From Paraburkholderia metrosideri (lineage in GTDB: Bacteria; Pseudomonadota; Gammaproteobacteria; Burkholderiales; Burkholderiaceae), in the NCBI RefSeq assembly GCF_904848625.1, contig NZ_CAJHCP010000002.1, positions 124,001 through 188,000 of the forward strand: a DNA stretch of 64,000 bases, read 5' to 3'. Positions within the stretch are counted from its first letter, which is position 1; each line of letters starts with the position of its first letter. The position numbers and the translations under genes were made by a program. The notes under the pieces were generated by a model. That model was not told the origin of the DNA and ran no database searches. It saw only the letters and a list, made by a program, of their open reading frames with translations. This document shows, in pieces, positions 38,575 to 48,276 of the stretch.

Positions 38575-39873
38575 ATGAGAATCCTCGATGACGCGCCGGT
38601 ACGGAAGGCGTTTTTTCGGCTGATGCCGCTGCTTGTGCTCTGCTACTTCGTTGCTTATCTCGATCGCGCGAACGTCGGCTTCGCCGCGGTTCATATGAGT
38701 CACGACATTGGACTAACTGCCTCCGCGTTTGGGTTTGGCGCGGGATTGTTCTTCCTGACGTATTTTTTGCTCGAAGTGCCTTCTAACCTCTTGCTCGCAC
38801 GATATGGCGCACGTCGCTGGATTGCGCGCATCATGTTGACTTGGGGCGCGATGTCGGGGGCGATGGCATTCGTCACCAACGAAACGGGCTTCTACACATT
38901 ACGTCTGCTTTTAGGCGCGGCGGAAGCTGGATTCTTCCCAGGCATCACGTACTTTGTCACGCTTTGGTTTCCGGCCGCGTACCGCGCTCGCATCATGGCA
39001 TTCTTTCTTTGCGCTGCGCCTATTTCGCTGTCACTCGGAGGCCCGGTTTCAGGTGCGCTTCTCGGTCTGGATGGATTTCTGGGCATAGCCGGCTGGCGAT
39101 GGATGTTCATCATCGAGGCGGTCCCCGCAATGGCCCTTTCAGTTGTCGTCCTCCGATACTTGACTGACCGTCCCTCTGACGCAGCATGGCTGGCTCCGGA
39201 TGAACGGATAGAACTCAGCGAACGCCTTGCCACCGACGCTCAGCAAAGCTCGCAGTTAGCGGAACAAGGGATTTTTCAGGCGCTGTTTAATCCCCGCATA
39301 TTGCTTTTCGGTGTCGCCAATTTCGCAATCGTCGTGGCTGCTTATGGGGTAAGCTTTTTTCTTCCCAGGATCATCAAGGAGTTCGGGCTGAGTGACCTGC
39401 AGACCGGCTTCCTTTCGGCCGTACCTTATGCGCTTGCTGCGATCGGTCTGGTTTGGTGGGGAAAACGTTCGGATGCGAGGTTGGAGCGCCGCTATCACAC
39501 CGTCATCCCCATCGTGTTCGCGAGTGTGGGGCTTGCAGCGGCTGCGCTGCTGACCAATCCAGCCGCAAGAACGATTGCATTCAGCTGCGCAGCGATTGGT
39601 TGCTGGGCCGCCATGCCGGTATTCTGGTCGTTGTGCTTTGGAAACATTCCAACTAAGAACGCGGCGGGCGCTATCGCCGTCATCAATGCCATCGCCAACC
39701 TTGGTGGCTTCACCGGACCGTCCATTATGGGCTTTTTCCGTGACCACACTGGCGACTTCGAGGTGGGTCTTCTGGTTTTGGCCGGAGTGAATCTTGTTGC
39801 TGCGGGGATCGTGGTCCTTGTCGGCAGAAAGCCCACTACTCCGGATATACTCGAACGAGCTATGCATGTTTGA
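38575..39873 (+). CDS. MFS transporter, anion:cation symporter (ACS) type
   Basis: A 432-residue carrier with twelve membrane segments. ACS features are CYFVAYLDRANVGFAA in segment 1, EVPSNLLLARYGARRW after segment 2, and GAAEAGFFPGITYFVTLWFP around segment 4. This group takes up sugar acids and aromatic or dicarboxylic acids (glucarate, tartrate, phthalate types). GGAGAC precedes the ATG. It follows the GMC gene and the ALDH remnant in the same direction and would suit import of their substrate. Confidence 0.93.
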   Translation: MRILDDAPVRKAFFRLMPLLVLCYFVAYLDRANVGFAAVHMSHDIGLTASAFGFGAGLFFLTYFLLEVPSNLLLARYGARRWIARIMLTWGAMSGAMAFVTNETGFYTLRLLLGAAEAGFFPGITYFVTLWFPAAYRARIMAFFLCAAPISLSLGGPVSGALLGLDGFLGIAGWRWMFIIEAVPAMALSVVVLRYLTDRPSDAAWLAPDERIELSERLATDAQQSSQLAEQGIFQALFNPRILLFGVANFAIVVAAYGVSFFLPRIIKEFGLSDLQTGFLSAVPYALAAIGLVWWGKRSDARLERRYHTVIPIVFASVGLAAAALLTNPAARTIAFSCAAIGCWAAMPVFWSLCFGNIPTKNAAGAIAVINAIANLGGFTGPSIMGFFRDHTGDFEVGLLVLAGVNLVAAGIVVLVGRKPTTPDILERAMHV

Positions 39874-39980
39874 ATAAGTCTGCGCTCCTGTATGAACCCT
39901 CCAATCACAACCTTTAGCTAAACGTGTTGCTCGCGAGCTCGGGTGCGCTTCGCTTCCTGAAAAACTTAATCGCAGAATTG
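39874..39980. other. Intergenic stretch
   Basis: Nothing recognised between the carrier stop and the binding-protein remnant. Confidence 0.3.
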
Positions 39981-40126
39981 GGCGCGTTTCAGCACACTTA
40001 TTGTTCCCCTGTCAGATGACAATTCCGAATACCGAAAAGGGGAAGTTGGTCGAGGCAGATACTCTGGAAGTTTCCAAAGCGAACGTCCCGAGTTGCGTGT
40101 CCCATGGCGCGTCCTCAGCAAGTTGA
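39981..40126 (+). pseudogene. C-terminal remnant of a third sugar-binding protein
   Basis: Translation from about 40022 reads KGKLVEADTLEVSKANVPSC, which matches the end of the binding proteins at 23901 (KGKFIEIDTPAVTKENVSSC) and 25006. The DNA is also similar (AAGGGGAAGTT, GAGTTGCGTGTCCC). Just upstream, in another frame, GAFQHTY resembles QAFKALY of the same proteins, so a frameshift separates the two parts. The stop is displaced. Nothing of the first 270 residues is present. This is a decayed third copy, about 14 kb from the intact pair. Confidence 0.75.
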
Positions 40127-40360
40127 GAAGTGTCGGCCACCTGCATTGAGCGCCAGGCGGTTTTGTTCGCGAGACATACGCGGAGAGTAAATCCGAACAT
40201 CCGTGGCGGCCTGTCGCTAACTGTCCGACGCCGGCCGAGCCTCCAGATAGCAGGGGAAGCCGGTAGTAAGGGTGTCTCGAACCGTCGAAGGACACGCCAT
40301 AGCGTTGCGCAAGCCGGGTCTTACGGATAAGTGTTGCACCCGTGCTAGTTGCGCCGGTGT

Positions 40361-40377
40361 AATTGACTCGCTCAATT
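40361..40377. promoter_or_regulatory. Inverted repeat upstream of paoA, possible operator
   Basis: AATTGA and TCAATT are perfectly inverted around CTCGC, about 90 bases before the paoA start and near a TATAGT element at about 40425. The site could bind a regulator of the pao operon. No regulator gene is adjacent, so this is only a candidate. Confidence 0.3.
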
Positions 40378-40465
40378 CACCAGACCTATGCATCTATCTC
40401 ACTAATCATCGCTTATTACGGCTTTATAGTATGTGTTCCGCACGCTCAGCTTCAAAGGGGAACTC

Positions 40466-41161
40466 ATGGCCGATAAGGCGGGCAACACGAAACCAGTCGA
40501 TGACGAAGCTGCTGAGGAAAACGGCGGCTTTCGGATCAGTCGACGAACTCTTCTCAAAATGGCCGGCTCTAGCGCGGCATCGGTGGGGATTATGACGGTG
40601 ACTACTGGCGCAGGGGCGGCACGAGAGCAGCGTAGTGAAACGGACGGCGTTGCCACAAGCGTTTCGCTGTTCATCAACGGCCAACAACATCAACTTTCTC
40701 TCGACACGCGTACAACTTTGCTTGACGCACTGCGCGAGCATCTGCATTTAACCGGCACCAAGAAAGGCTGCGACCACGGACAATGCGGTGCCTGCACCGT
40801 CATCGTCGACGGGCGGCGGATTAACTCCTGTCTGTCCCTTGCGGTAATGCATGACGGGAACCACGTAACAACAATTGAAGGTCTCGGTACCCCGACGACG
40901 CTGCATCCGATGCAGGCAGCATTCATCAAGCATGACGGCTTTCAGTGCGGCTACTGTACGCCTGGGCAAATCTGCTCGGCCGTAGCCGTGCTAGATGAGA
41001 TAAAGGCTGGCATCCCGAGCCATGTCAGCGCGGATCTGGTCGTTGCGCCGCGTGCGACGAACATGGAAATGCGCGAGCGCATGAGCGGCAACATCTGCCG
41101 CTGCGGCGCGTATTCCAACATAGCGGAAGCAATGGCGGAAGTCGCAGGAGGTCAGCTATGA
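40466..41161 (+). CDS. paoA: Periplasmic aldehyde oxidoreductase, [2Fe-2S] subunit
   Basis: A 231-residue small subunit of a xanthine-oxidase-family enzyme, the length of E. coli PaoA (YagT). A Tat signal is visible: [14 protein letters not shown] with Arg26-Arg27. Two [2Fe-2S] clusters are supported by Cys102, 107, 110 and 122 ([10 protein letters not shown]) and by Cys161, 164, 211 and 213 ([12 protein letters not shown]). AAAGGGGA precedes the ATG at 40466. Its stop overlaps the paoB start by four bases (ATGA). The complex oxidises aldehydes in the periplasm after folded export. Confidence 0.94.
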   Translation: MADKAGNTKPVDDEAAEENGGFRISRRTLLKMAGSSAASVGIMTVTTGAGAAREQRSETDGVATSVSLFINGQQHQLSLDTRTTLLDALREHLHLTGTKKGCDHGQCGACTVIVDGRRINSCLSLAVMHDGNHVTTIEGLGTPTTLHPMQAAFIKHDGFQCGYCTPGQICSAVAVLDEIKAGIPSHVSADLVVAPRATNMEMRERMSGNICRCGAYSNIAEAMAEVAGGQL

Positions 41162-42105
41162 AGCCGTTTACCTACGAGCGCGCGCACACGCCTGCCGCCG
41201 CGGCGGCGGCGGCCCGCCAACCCGGCGCCAGGTTCATCGCTGGCGGAACAAATCTGCTTGATCTGATGAAGCTGCAGATTGAAACGCCGGTTCATCTCAT
41301 CGACATTAACGGCCTGGCATTCGACCGTATCGAAACGACGCCAGACGGCGGTTTGCATATTGGTGCATTGGTTCGCAATACCGATCTGGCGGCCGATTCG
41401 CGTGTGCGTCAAAGCTATCCGCTGCTGTCGCGCGCATTGCTCGCGGGCGCGTCGGGGCAGTTGCGCAACAAAGCGACAACTGCCGGCAATCTGCTCCAGC
41501 GCACACGATGCCCATACTTTTATGACACGAATATGCCTTGCAATAAGCGTGCGTCGGGCAGCGGTTGCTCTGCGATCGGCGGCGCGAGCCGGTCCCTTGC
41601 TGTAATTGGTGGCAGTGACGCTTGCATCGCGACGCATTCCAGCGACATGGCAGTGGCGATGCGCGCACTCGATGCGACCGTCGCGACGGTGAGCGACGAT
41701 GGCTCGGTGCGTGTTATTCCGATCGCTGACTTTCACCGCTTGCCGGAGAGCACACCTCAGCTGGAGAACGCGCTTCGTCCAGGCGAGCTCATTACCGGCG
41801 TCACGTTGCCGAAGCCTGTAGGTGGGACGCAGCTCTATCACAAGGTGCGTGACCGCGCTTCATATGCCTTCGCTTTGGTTTCGGTCGCAGCGATCGTGCA
41901 GAAGGACGGGACTGGACGCGTCGCACTGGGCGGTATCGCTCCCAAACCTTGGCGAGTGGAAGCCGCTGAGGCACAAATGCCGCACGGAGCAGGGGTCGTT
42001 GCATCGCATCTTTTGTCCGGCGCAAAGCCGACTCGCGACAATGCCTACAAGCTAAAACTCGTCGAGCGCACACTCGACGCTGTGATGAACGAAGCAAGGA
42101 GCTGA
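41158..42105 (+). CDS. paoB: Periplasmic aldehyde oxidoreductase, FAD subunit
   Basis: A 315-residue middle subunit with the FAD-site motifs [13 protein letters not shown] (residues 26-38) and [17 protein letters not shown]. It has the extra Cys cluster typical of PaoB (YagS): Cys118, 128, 137 and 156, which in the E. coli enzyme holds a [4Fe-4S] cluster. This feature separates it from ordinary xanthine dehydrogenase FAD subunits and supports the Pao assignment. It has no signal of its own and should travel with PaoA through Tat. Confidence 0.95.
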   Translation: MKPFTYERAHTPAAAAAAARQPGARFIAGGTNLLDLMKLQIETPVHLIDINGLAFDRIETTPDGGLHIGALVRNTDLAADSRVRQSYPLLSRALLAGASGQLRNKATTAGNLLQRTRCPYFYDTNMPCNKRASGSGCSAIGGASRSLAVIGGSDACIATHSSDMAVAMRALDATVATVSDDGSVRVIPIADFHRLPESTPQLENALRPGELITGVTLPKPVGGTQLYHKVRDRASYAFALVSVAAIVQKDGTGRVALGGIAPKPWRVEAAEAQMPHGAGVVASHLLSGAKPTRDNAYKLKLVERTLDAVMNEARS

Positions 42106-42108
42106 TTT

Positions 42109-44310
42109 ATGAAGTTTGATACGCCCGCCGGAACAAATCCGATAGATCAGCTCACGCACATTGGCCGCGCCACCGATCGCATCGACGGGCGTCATAAGGT
42201 CACAGGCACGGCGACCTATGCGTATGAATGGCACGACAGTATGCGCCATCCTGCGTACGGCTTTATAGTTGGCGCCGCGATTGCTAAAGGCCGCATCGCG
42301 TCGCTAGATCTTCGTGCGGTGAAATCGTCGTCGGGCGTACTCGCGGTTGTTACTGCGGAAAACGCCGGACCGCTGGATAAGGGCGACTTCAACACCGTGA
42401 AGTTGCTGGCCGGGCCTGATGTCGATCACTACCATCAGGCAGTCGCTGTCGTCGTCGCCGAGACGTTCGAGCAGGCACGCGACGCTGCGCAGAAAATTGA
42501 AGTTCGATATGTCATAAGCGACGATGGTGACTTTGACCTAGCTGTAGCCAAGGATTCCGCACCGATAGCAGGTAGCGGCTACTGGGGGGAGCCTGCAACA
42601 TCCATAGGCGACTTTGACGGTGCGTTGGCCGCCGCGCCCGTCCGGCTCGACGCCACCTATACGACGCCAGATCAGGGTCACGCTATGATGGAGCCGCATG
42701 CGTCAATTGCTGCGTGGAACGGCGACAGATTGACCCTCTGGACTTCAAACCAGATGGTCGCGTGGGGAGCAGGGGACGTCGCAAAGACGCTTAAGATGCC
42801 GCGTGAAAAGGTGCGTTTAATCTCGCCGTTCATTGGGGGAGGGTTCGGCGGCAAACTGTTCGTGCGTTCGGACGCGATTCTCGCAGCGCTTGGCGCGCGA
42901 GCCGCAGGGCGGCCGGTGAAGGTTGCGCTGACACGGCCACTTATGTTCAACAACACTACGCACCGCCCTGCAACGATCCAGCGCATTCGGATCGGCGCGA
43001 CGAAGGACGGGAAGATCACGGCAATCGGACACGAAAGCTGGTCTGGAGATCAGCCACATGGCAACCCCGAGACCGCTGTCGGCCAGACTCGATTGCTCTA
43101 CGCGGGACCAAACCGGATGACTGCAATGCGTTTGGCAACGCTGCATCTGCCCGAGGGCAATGCCATGCGCGCGCCGGGCGAAGCGCCAGGATTAATGGCC
43201 CTTGAAGTCGCAGTCGACGAAATTGCCGAAGAGTTGAATATGGATCCGATCCGGTTCCGCTCAATCAATGACACACAGGTTGACCCAGAAGACCCGAGTC
43301 GGCCGTTTTCGCAACGCCAACTGGTCGAATGTTTTCGGGTAGGTGCAGAGCGATTCGGCTGGAGCCAGCGCAATCCGGTGCCCGGGAAGACGCGCGATGG
43401 CCGGTGGTTGATCGGAGTTGGGACTGCCGCCGCGTTTCGTAACAATATCGCGATGAAGTCGGGTGCGCGTGTGCATTTGGACCGGCGGGGAAAAGTCACT
43501 GTCGAGACGGATATGACAGACATCGGCACCGGGAGCTACACAATCATCGCGCAAACCGCTGCCGAAATGATGGGTGTGCCGCTCGAGAGGGTCGTCGTTA
43601 GATTGGGTGATTCAACATTTCCAGTCTCGTCTGGTTCAGGCGGGCAGTGGGGAGCAAACAGCTCGACAGCAGGTGTCTACGCTGCTTGTGCGATGCTTCG
43701 TGAAGCAGTGGCCAAAAGACTAAACATGTCAGGCACCGATGCTGTGTTCGCCGACGGCTACGTGCGTGCAAACGGTCGGCGCGTCGCCATTGCTGACGCC
43801 GCAGCGTCAGGCGATCTCGTCGCTGAAGACACGATGGAATATGGTGATCTCTCGAAGCGCTATCAGCAATCCACGTTTGGCGCGCACTTCGTAGAGGTAG
43901 GCGTCGACGCTGCAACGCTTGAAATTCGAGTACGACGCATGTTGGCTGTGTGTGCGGCGGGACGCATTCTCAATCCGAAGTCGGCTCGTAGTCAGGTCAT
44001 CGGTGCAATGACAATGGGGGTGGGTGCTGCGCTGATGGAAGATTTAGTGGTCGATAAGCGATATGGCTTCTTCGTAAACCACGATCTAGCTGGCTATGAG
44101 GTACCGGTTCATGCCGACATTCCTTACCAAGAGGTTGTATTTCTTGATGAGACAGACCCGACTTCTTCACCCATGAAAGCAAAGGGCGTCGGCGAACTGG
44201 GCCTCTGTGGAGTTGGTGCGGCAATCGCAAATGCAATCTACAACGCGACGGGCGCTCGCATTCGTGACTATCCGATCACGCTCGATAAGCTACTGTCCCA
44301 GATGACCTAA
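42109..44310 (+). CDS. paoC: Periplasmic aldehyde oxidoreductase, molybdenum subunit
   Basis: A 733-residue molybdopterin-binding subunit, close to E. coli PaoC (YagR, 732 residues). It has FIGGGFGGKLF in the cofactor region, MRAPGEAPG, GTGSYTIIAQTAAEMMG, and the catalytic base Glu696 in KGVGELGLCG. It oxidises a broad range of aldehydes to acids. AAGGAG precedes the ATG three bases after the paoB stop. The usual fourth gene, paoD (cofactor insertion chaperone), does not follow; the next gene is on the other strand. Confidence 0.95.
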   Translation: MKFDTPAGTNPIDQLTHIGRATDRIDGRHKVTGTATYAYEWHDSMRHPAYGFIVGAAIAKGRIASLDLRAVKSSSGVLAVVTAENAGPLDKGDFNTVKLLAGPDVDHYHQAVAVVVAETFEQARDAAQKIEVRYVISDDGDFDLAVAKDSAPIAGSGYWGEPATSIGDFDGALAAAPVRLDATYTTPDQGHAMMEPHASIAAWNGDRLTLWTSNQMVAWGAGDVAKTLKMPREKVRLISPFIGGGFGGKLFVRSDAILAALGARAAGRPVKVALTRPLMFNNTTHRPATIQRIRIGATKDGKITAIGHESWSGDQPHGNPETAVGQTRLLYAGPNRMTAMRLATLHLPEGNAMRAPGEAPGLMALEVAVDEIAEELNMDPIRFRSINDTQVDPEDPSRPFSQRQLVECFRVGAERFGWSQRNPVPGKTRDGRWLIGVGTAAAFRNNIAMKSGARVHLDRRGKVTVETDMTDIGTGSYTIIAQTAAEMMGVPLERVVVRLGDSTFPVSSGSGGQWGANSSTAGVYAACAMLREAVAKRLNMSGTDAVFADGYVRANGRRVAIADAAASGDLVAEDTMEYGDLSKRYQQSTFGAHFVEVGVDAATLEIRVRRMLAVCAAGRILNPKSARSQVIGAMTMGVGAALMEDLVVDKRYGFFVNHDLAGYEVPVHADIPYQEVVFLDETDPTSSPMKAKGVGELGLCGVGAAIANAIYNATGARIRDYPITLDKLLSQMT

Positions 44311-44685
44311 TGAGCGAGCCGAGTCTCATTTGGATGGTCGCCACACCGAATGCGCGATTGGCAGCACCAACGGCAGCCAGAAGCGGATTCGGCCGACCTA
44401 CGGAGCTTGATGCAGACGAATGACTATCAGCATGCGGGACCGGTAGATTCGGTTGGCTGCGTACCCGCGCAGGTACGTATGCGAGAAAGCGTCGGGCGTG
44501 GTCGCACCTGGCAACCGTGATGGATCTGCACATGCGCTGCATCGTAGGCTGCGCGTTCTGCATGCGGGCGGATATAAAACTGGTCATCCAGCCGCTACAG
44601 CAGGCACGCCAGAGGCGGCGCCCGGGAGCTGGGCTAGTATCCACTCTAATCAGGATTGCCAGTACATGAGCGAGCGGGATCCCGC
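44311..44685. other. Convergent intergenic region at the catabolic/defence boundary
   Basis: No gene recognised in 375 bases between the paoC stop and the DUF2971 stop. A perfect 16-bp palindrome (GAGCGGGATCCCGCTC, 44672-44687) overlaps the DUF2971 stop but lacks a T-run. The stretch ATGAGCGAGC occurs at both ends of the region (near 44309 and 44666). Confidence 0.35.
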
Positions 44686-45528
44686 TCATCGTTTTCGGAA
44701 CTCGCGGCTTGAGTTCAACTGGAAGTATCGTTGATCCAGTTCCATATGCTCGATCCGCACGTTTGGTAGGCGTTGACGAACGATCTCAGTTACGTCGTTC
44801 CTTCGGTCGTCTGGCATTTGCGCTCCGAGGCACACCACTCGTATTGCTGACGGCTCGAACTCATAATGCCCCGGTCCTCCTTCAGACGCTAACACATCAG
44901 CGATGTCATTAAGTGCGTCAGGACTCTCCGTCAACAGCTGTTTGTAGTACGTCTTCTCATCATCGGAGACTGGACGCCTGATGGCTCGCCACTCGTGTTC
45001 ATAGCTCCAGTGCAACGACTTGGTCAGGAGCGCGAGGTCAATGATCTGGTCGTCGTCACTCTCAGCATCTTGCGATATGACAGCGCGCTGCTGGGAATAT
45101 ACAACGGCACGAGCTGTGTTGAAAGGCGTGGCTCCAGAGTCAAATCCAACGCAGATTCCTCGGTGACTATCCGCGTAATGTGCCCACATCAGGACGTCTG
45201 CTTTCTCCGTCGTCAGGCAGAGGACGCCCAGAGAGTCAACCCATCTGCGCTCAAGCGCCCTGGGCGCCAAAGCCTGCATTCGGCGGAGGTAATCCCGGTA
45301 AATCGCTCGCTTGCTAGAAGTCGATGTCAATAGATTTGTTATCCCGGCATCGCGGAGAGCAGAATCGAAGCCTGCGACGGTTCGTGGGGCTCGCAGCGAA
45401 GTCATCTCAAACGGGTCGTTGAAGTGTGCCGGCGACGAGAAGTAGACATGTCCATTCAAGATGCGTTTTAGCCGCTCGATCTGGTCGTCCGAACCGCACG
45501 GCATAAATTTGTATAGCGTAGGCTGCAT
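44686..45528 (-). CDS. DUF2971 domain-containing protein
   Basis: A 280-residue cytoplasmic protein with the DUF2971 hallmarks: LYKFMP at the start, VYFSSPAHFNDPFE near residue 30, and WAHYADSHRGICVGFD near residue 115. The last part contains YEHEWRAIR, also conserved in the family. The function of DUF2971 is not established; members recur beside restriction and other conflict genes. It is the last gene of a reverse-strand group with the HKD protein (195-base gap). The ATG has no clear ribosome site but lies behind an A-rich stretch, so it may have its own promoter. Confidence 0.85.
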   Translation of the reverse strand: MQPTLYKFMPCGSDDQIERLKRILNGHVYFSSPAHFNDPFEMTSLRAPRTVAGFDSALRDAGITNLLTSTSSKRAIYRDYLRRMQALAPRALERRWVDSLGVLCLTTEKADVLMWAHYADSHRGICVGFDSGATPFNTARAVVYSQQRAVISQDAESDDDQIIDLALLTKSLHWSYEHEWRAIRRPVSDDEKTYYKQLLTESPDALNDIADVLASEGGPGHYEFEPSAIRVVCLGAQMPDDRRNDVTEIVRQRLPNVRIEHMELDQRYFQLNSSREFRKR

Positions 45529-45723
45529 GTTTTTTTGCTGTCAAAAGCGGAAGCGAAAGAATGAGGCTTTCTGCGCGATTCGTCGGATGCGAAGTTGTAT
45601 GTTCTTGACACTGGGCATTTCGCGTCTGAACTCAAACTCAATGAGATCAAACTGTTGTTGCTCGATTCCTGTATCGGAAGGTCGCGGCGTTTTGAGGACG
45701 ATGACCGATACTACGGCGGACTG

Positions 45724-48276
45724 TCAGGACACAGCTTCCGGCTGGACCGCCATCACGAAGTCTTGTTTAAAGGACCGGACGGACCCGAAGTCCCAAAAAC
45801 CGACCAGTTCACCGTGGACCTCAGCGACGACGCGAGGATAGCTGCCGTCTCCCACGATGCAACAACCGCCTACCTCGATTCGCGGCGCGTCGGACAAATC
45901 CCTGCTCCAGAACCGGCCGAACTCGTTAATGAGCCGAATCCATCTGTCCGCGCGCGCGGCGTCCAAAGGATTAGGCCGAAGCGTCGCCGCGGTGTAGCGC
46001 TTGAGTTGGTCGCTCGCAGCGTCGTCGCCGACAACAGGGGGCGCGAGGGCGAGGAACATCGCCTTTGCGCGCACCTGTTCGTTCTGACCGTTCGGGTCGA
46101 ACGCGTCGACTGACGATTCCGGAACCTTGTCGCCGATACTCCATGCCAGCCACAACAGCAACACACGGAGCTGAATCGCTTCCTCGGTTTCTGCGTGGGT
46201 GTCGTCCGTCAGCGTGTCGATGAGCCGCGTTCTGGAATTGAACAAACACCGCATAGATTCGTCCAGCAAGCGACGGCGATCTGCCTCGGGAACGAGGAAC
46301 TCGCGCGCCATTCGCCAACGGGGCAGGCGCTCGATACGCACCAGCTCTTTAACGAGCGAAAGTACGGCGATGAGTTGAACGAGCGCCCGTGCCTTGGTGT
46401 CGGGTTGGTCGGCCTTCGTTAGCTTGAGGAGCAGCCGATTGATGAGGTTCGTCACTTTTCTGGCGACCCGCCGTGCGAGCTCGGCATCCCGGAGGCCCTG
46501 AACCTGAGCGTCAAAGTATGGCGTGTCGTCGGATTGCTCCGGGTCGTCGTCCTGATTGACCTGTTCTTCCTCGGTTCGGCCTGATCTGTCCACAGGCACG
46601 GTCGGCTGCGCCTGTAGCTCCTCGCCGATTTTGCGGGTCAGCAGGTCGATCAGCGTGACGATATCGGCGGATTCGACTAGACGGCGACGTTTCCTCGCGT
46701 GACGAAGCTCGCTGACGCTGATTTCGAATGTGTCGGGCCGGCCGCCACTCGCTGTGCCGGCTTGCGCCGATCCACGCCGTGATCGCACTTCGTTCTGCAC
46801 TTCTTCCTCGGCGGCCTGGTCGAAGATCGCATCTTCGACCGCCTGGAGCATCTCCGAAATAGTCTCACCGGACGGGTCCAATGCACCGAGCGCATCGCGA
46901 ACCTGACGATGCGACGATTGCGTCGCCGCCGTCAGCAAATGCGGGTGCGCGATCATAGCCCTTGCCACGCGCCGGCTACCTAGGAACAAGTCGCAGGCGC
47001 GGACCCGCTTCATGTCGACCGACACGGGAACACTCAGAACGTCTCCCATCCGAGTGACGGCGATATTCGCTTCAATTACGTCCAGACTGTCGCTTAACAG
47101 ACTGGCACTGCCAAGCTCGATGGCCGGGCCTGGCGTCGCGATCCGCAATTCGTTGGGGCTTGCCGCCACACCTATCCAGAATCCCTCGTCGGATTCATCG
47201 GTCGCGCGTATTTCGGCGAGACTTCGTGCAGCTGTGGCCTCGAGCGCGCTGGCCGAAAGCGCTGGCAGCGCGAACATGCCGCACAAACCCAGCGCCTCTG
47301 ACGCGGCCTGCGCGTGGGGGCCCATGCGCATCACCACGGCTTCGACATTCGCGCTGTTTTTATTGCCCATCCAAGCGGGGCGGCTGGGGTTGGCGCTTCC
47401 GGAGATGAGTGCGTTCCCGTCGCCATGCGTCTGCTCGATGTAAAGGGCCTTCGCGTGCAGGTATTTGTCGCTGCGATTGGCGGCATTCGTCCAGAGAAGC
47501 CTAGCGTCCACAAAACGCGCCTGCATCTCACGCATGCTTGGCAAATGTACGGTTTCCGGATCGATTGCAACGACCACGTCGGCCTGCGGCCAGCGTCCGT
47601 GCAGATGCGCGACAAAAGCAAGGTCGCTATCGAAGAACGCGCCGGTCACCCCGATCCTGCGAACTTCGCCTTTCACGCGCGCCGCGATCTGCTCGATGAG
47701 CGACGCTCCTCCCGGGCGTTGATGTAACGCGACGGTCGTCGTGTCCGCGCCCGGCGACGACAATGGCATTACGCTTTTGGAGAAGGAAAGCGCCGCTGCG
47801 ATCAGGGAGGGCGGCACCTGCTTGCGTGCGAGTTCGATCCATTCGCGCACCATCTGCCACACCGAGTCCAGCAATGCGGTGCCTTCCCCATCCTTACGGT
47901 CGGAAACGTGTACCCAGTTCGTGATCTCCCGGTTGTAACCAAAGCCCGAAAGCGTCAGATTGTGGCTGCCGACGAGAACCGCCGCCTTCTTTTTGCCGGC
48001 CAGAATGCAGACCTTCGGATGGAACGCCCCGGGCACGCTCACCGGCACGAGCGAGTACGCCGTGCCTGCAAGCCTCGGACGGGTCGCCTCGGATTGCCAG
48101 CTCAAACTGCATTGCGCGTGATCCATCAAGACGATGTTCTGCTGGCAGCCTGCCGCCACCAGACGACGCAGCACGACCTCTTCGTAGAAGGGGAGACTCG
48201 CGTTGAACGTGGTAATCAGCGATGCATCGAAGCCGCCTTCCTTGATGACATTCAAAAGGGAAATCGAATCAGGCAC
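45724..48276 (-). CDS. Phospholipase D/HKD-superfamily protein with long C-terminal region
   Basis: An 850-residue protein. Two HKD-like active-site motifs are visible: HPK (His86, Lys88) followed by GSHNLT (103-108), and HAK (His274, Lys276) followed by SGSANPS (292-298). Two such motifs make one active site in phospholipase D-type nucleases and lipases. The remaining 500 residues are not recognised and include a charged, coiled-coil-like region (about 480-600). The GTG start at 48276 sits behind TGGAGG and overlaps the upstream gene by eight bases, so the two are coupled. A DNA/RNA-cutting or membrane-cutting effector is possible. Confidence 0.88.
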   Translation of the reverse strand: MPDSISLLNVIKEGGFDASLITTFNASLPFYEEVVLRRLVAAGCQQNIVLMDHAQCSLSWQSEATRPRLAGTAYSLVPVSVPGAFHPKVCILAGKKKAAVLVGSHNLTLSGFGYNREITNWVHVSDRKDGEGTALLDSVWQMVREWIELARKQVPPSLIAAALSFSKSVMPLSSPGADTTTVALHQRPGGASLIEQIAARVKGEVRRIGVTGAFFDSDLAFVAHLHGRWPQADVVVAIDPETVHLPSMREMQARFVDARLLWTNAANRSDKYLHAKALYIEQTHGDGNALISGSANPSRPAWMGNKNSANVEAVVMRMGPHAQAASEALGLCGMFALPALSASALEATAARSLAEIRATDESDEGFWIGVAASPNELRIATPGPAIELGSASLLSDSLDVIEANIAVTRMGDVLSVPVSVDMKRVRACDLFLGSRRVARAMIAHPHLLTAATQSSHRQVRDALGALDPSGETISEMLQAVEDAIFDQAAEEEVQNEVRSRRGSAQAGTASGGRPDTFEISVSELRHARKRRRLVESADIVTLIDLLTRKIGEELQAQPTVPVDRSGRTEEEQVNQDDDPEQSDDTPYFDAQVQGLRDAELARRVARKVTNLINRLLLKLTKADQPDTKARALVQLIAVLSLVKELVRIERLPRWRMAREFLVPEADRRRLLDESMRCLFNSRTRLIDTLTDDTHAETEEAIQLRVLLLWLAWSIGDKVPESSVDAFDPNGQNEQVRAKAMFLALAPPVVGDDAASDQLKRYTAATLRPNPLDAARADRWIRLINEFGRFWSRDLSDAPRIEVGGCCIVGDGSYPRVVAEVHGELVGFWDFGSVRSFKQDFVMAVQPEAVS

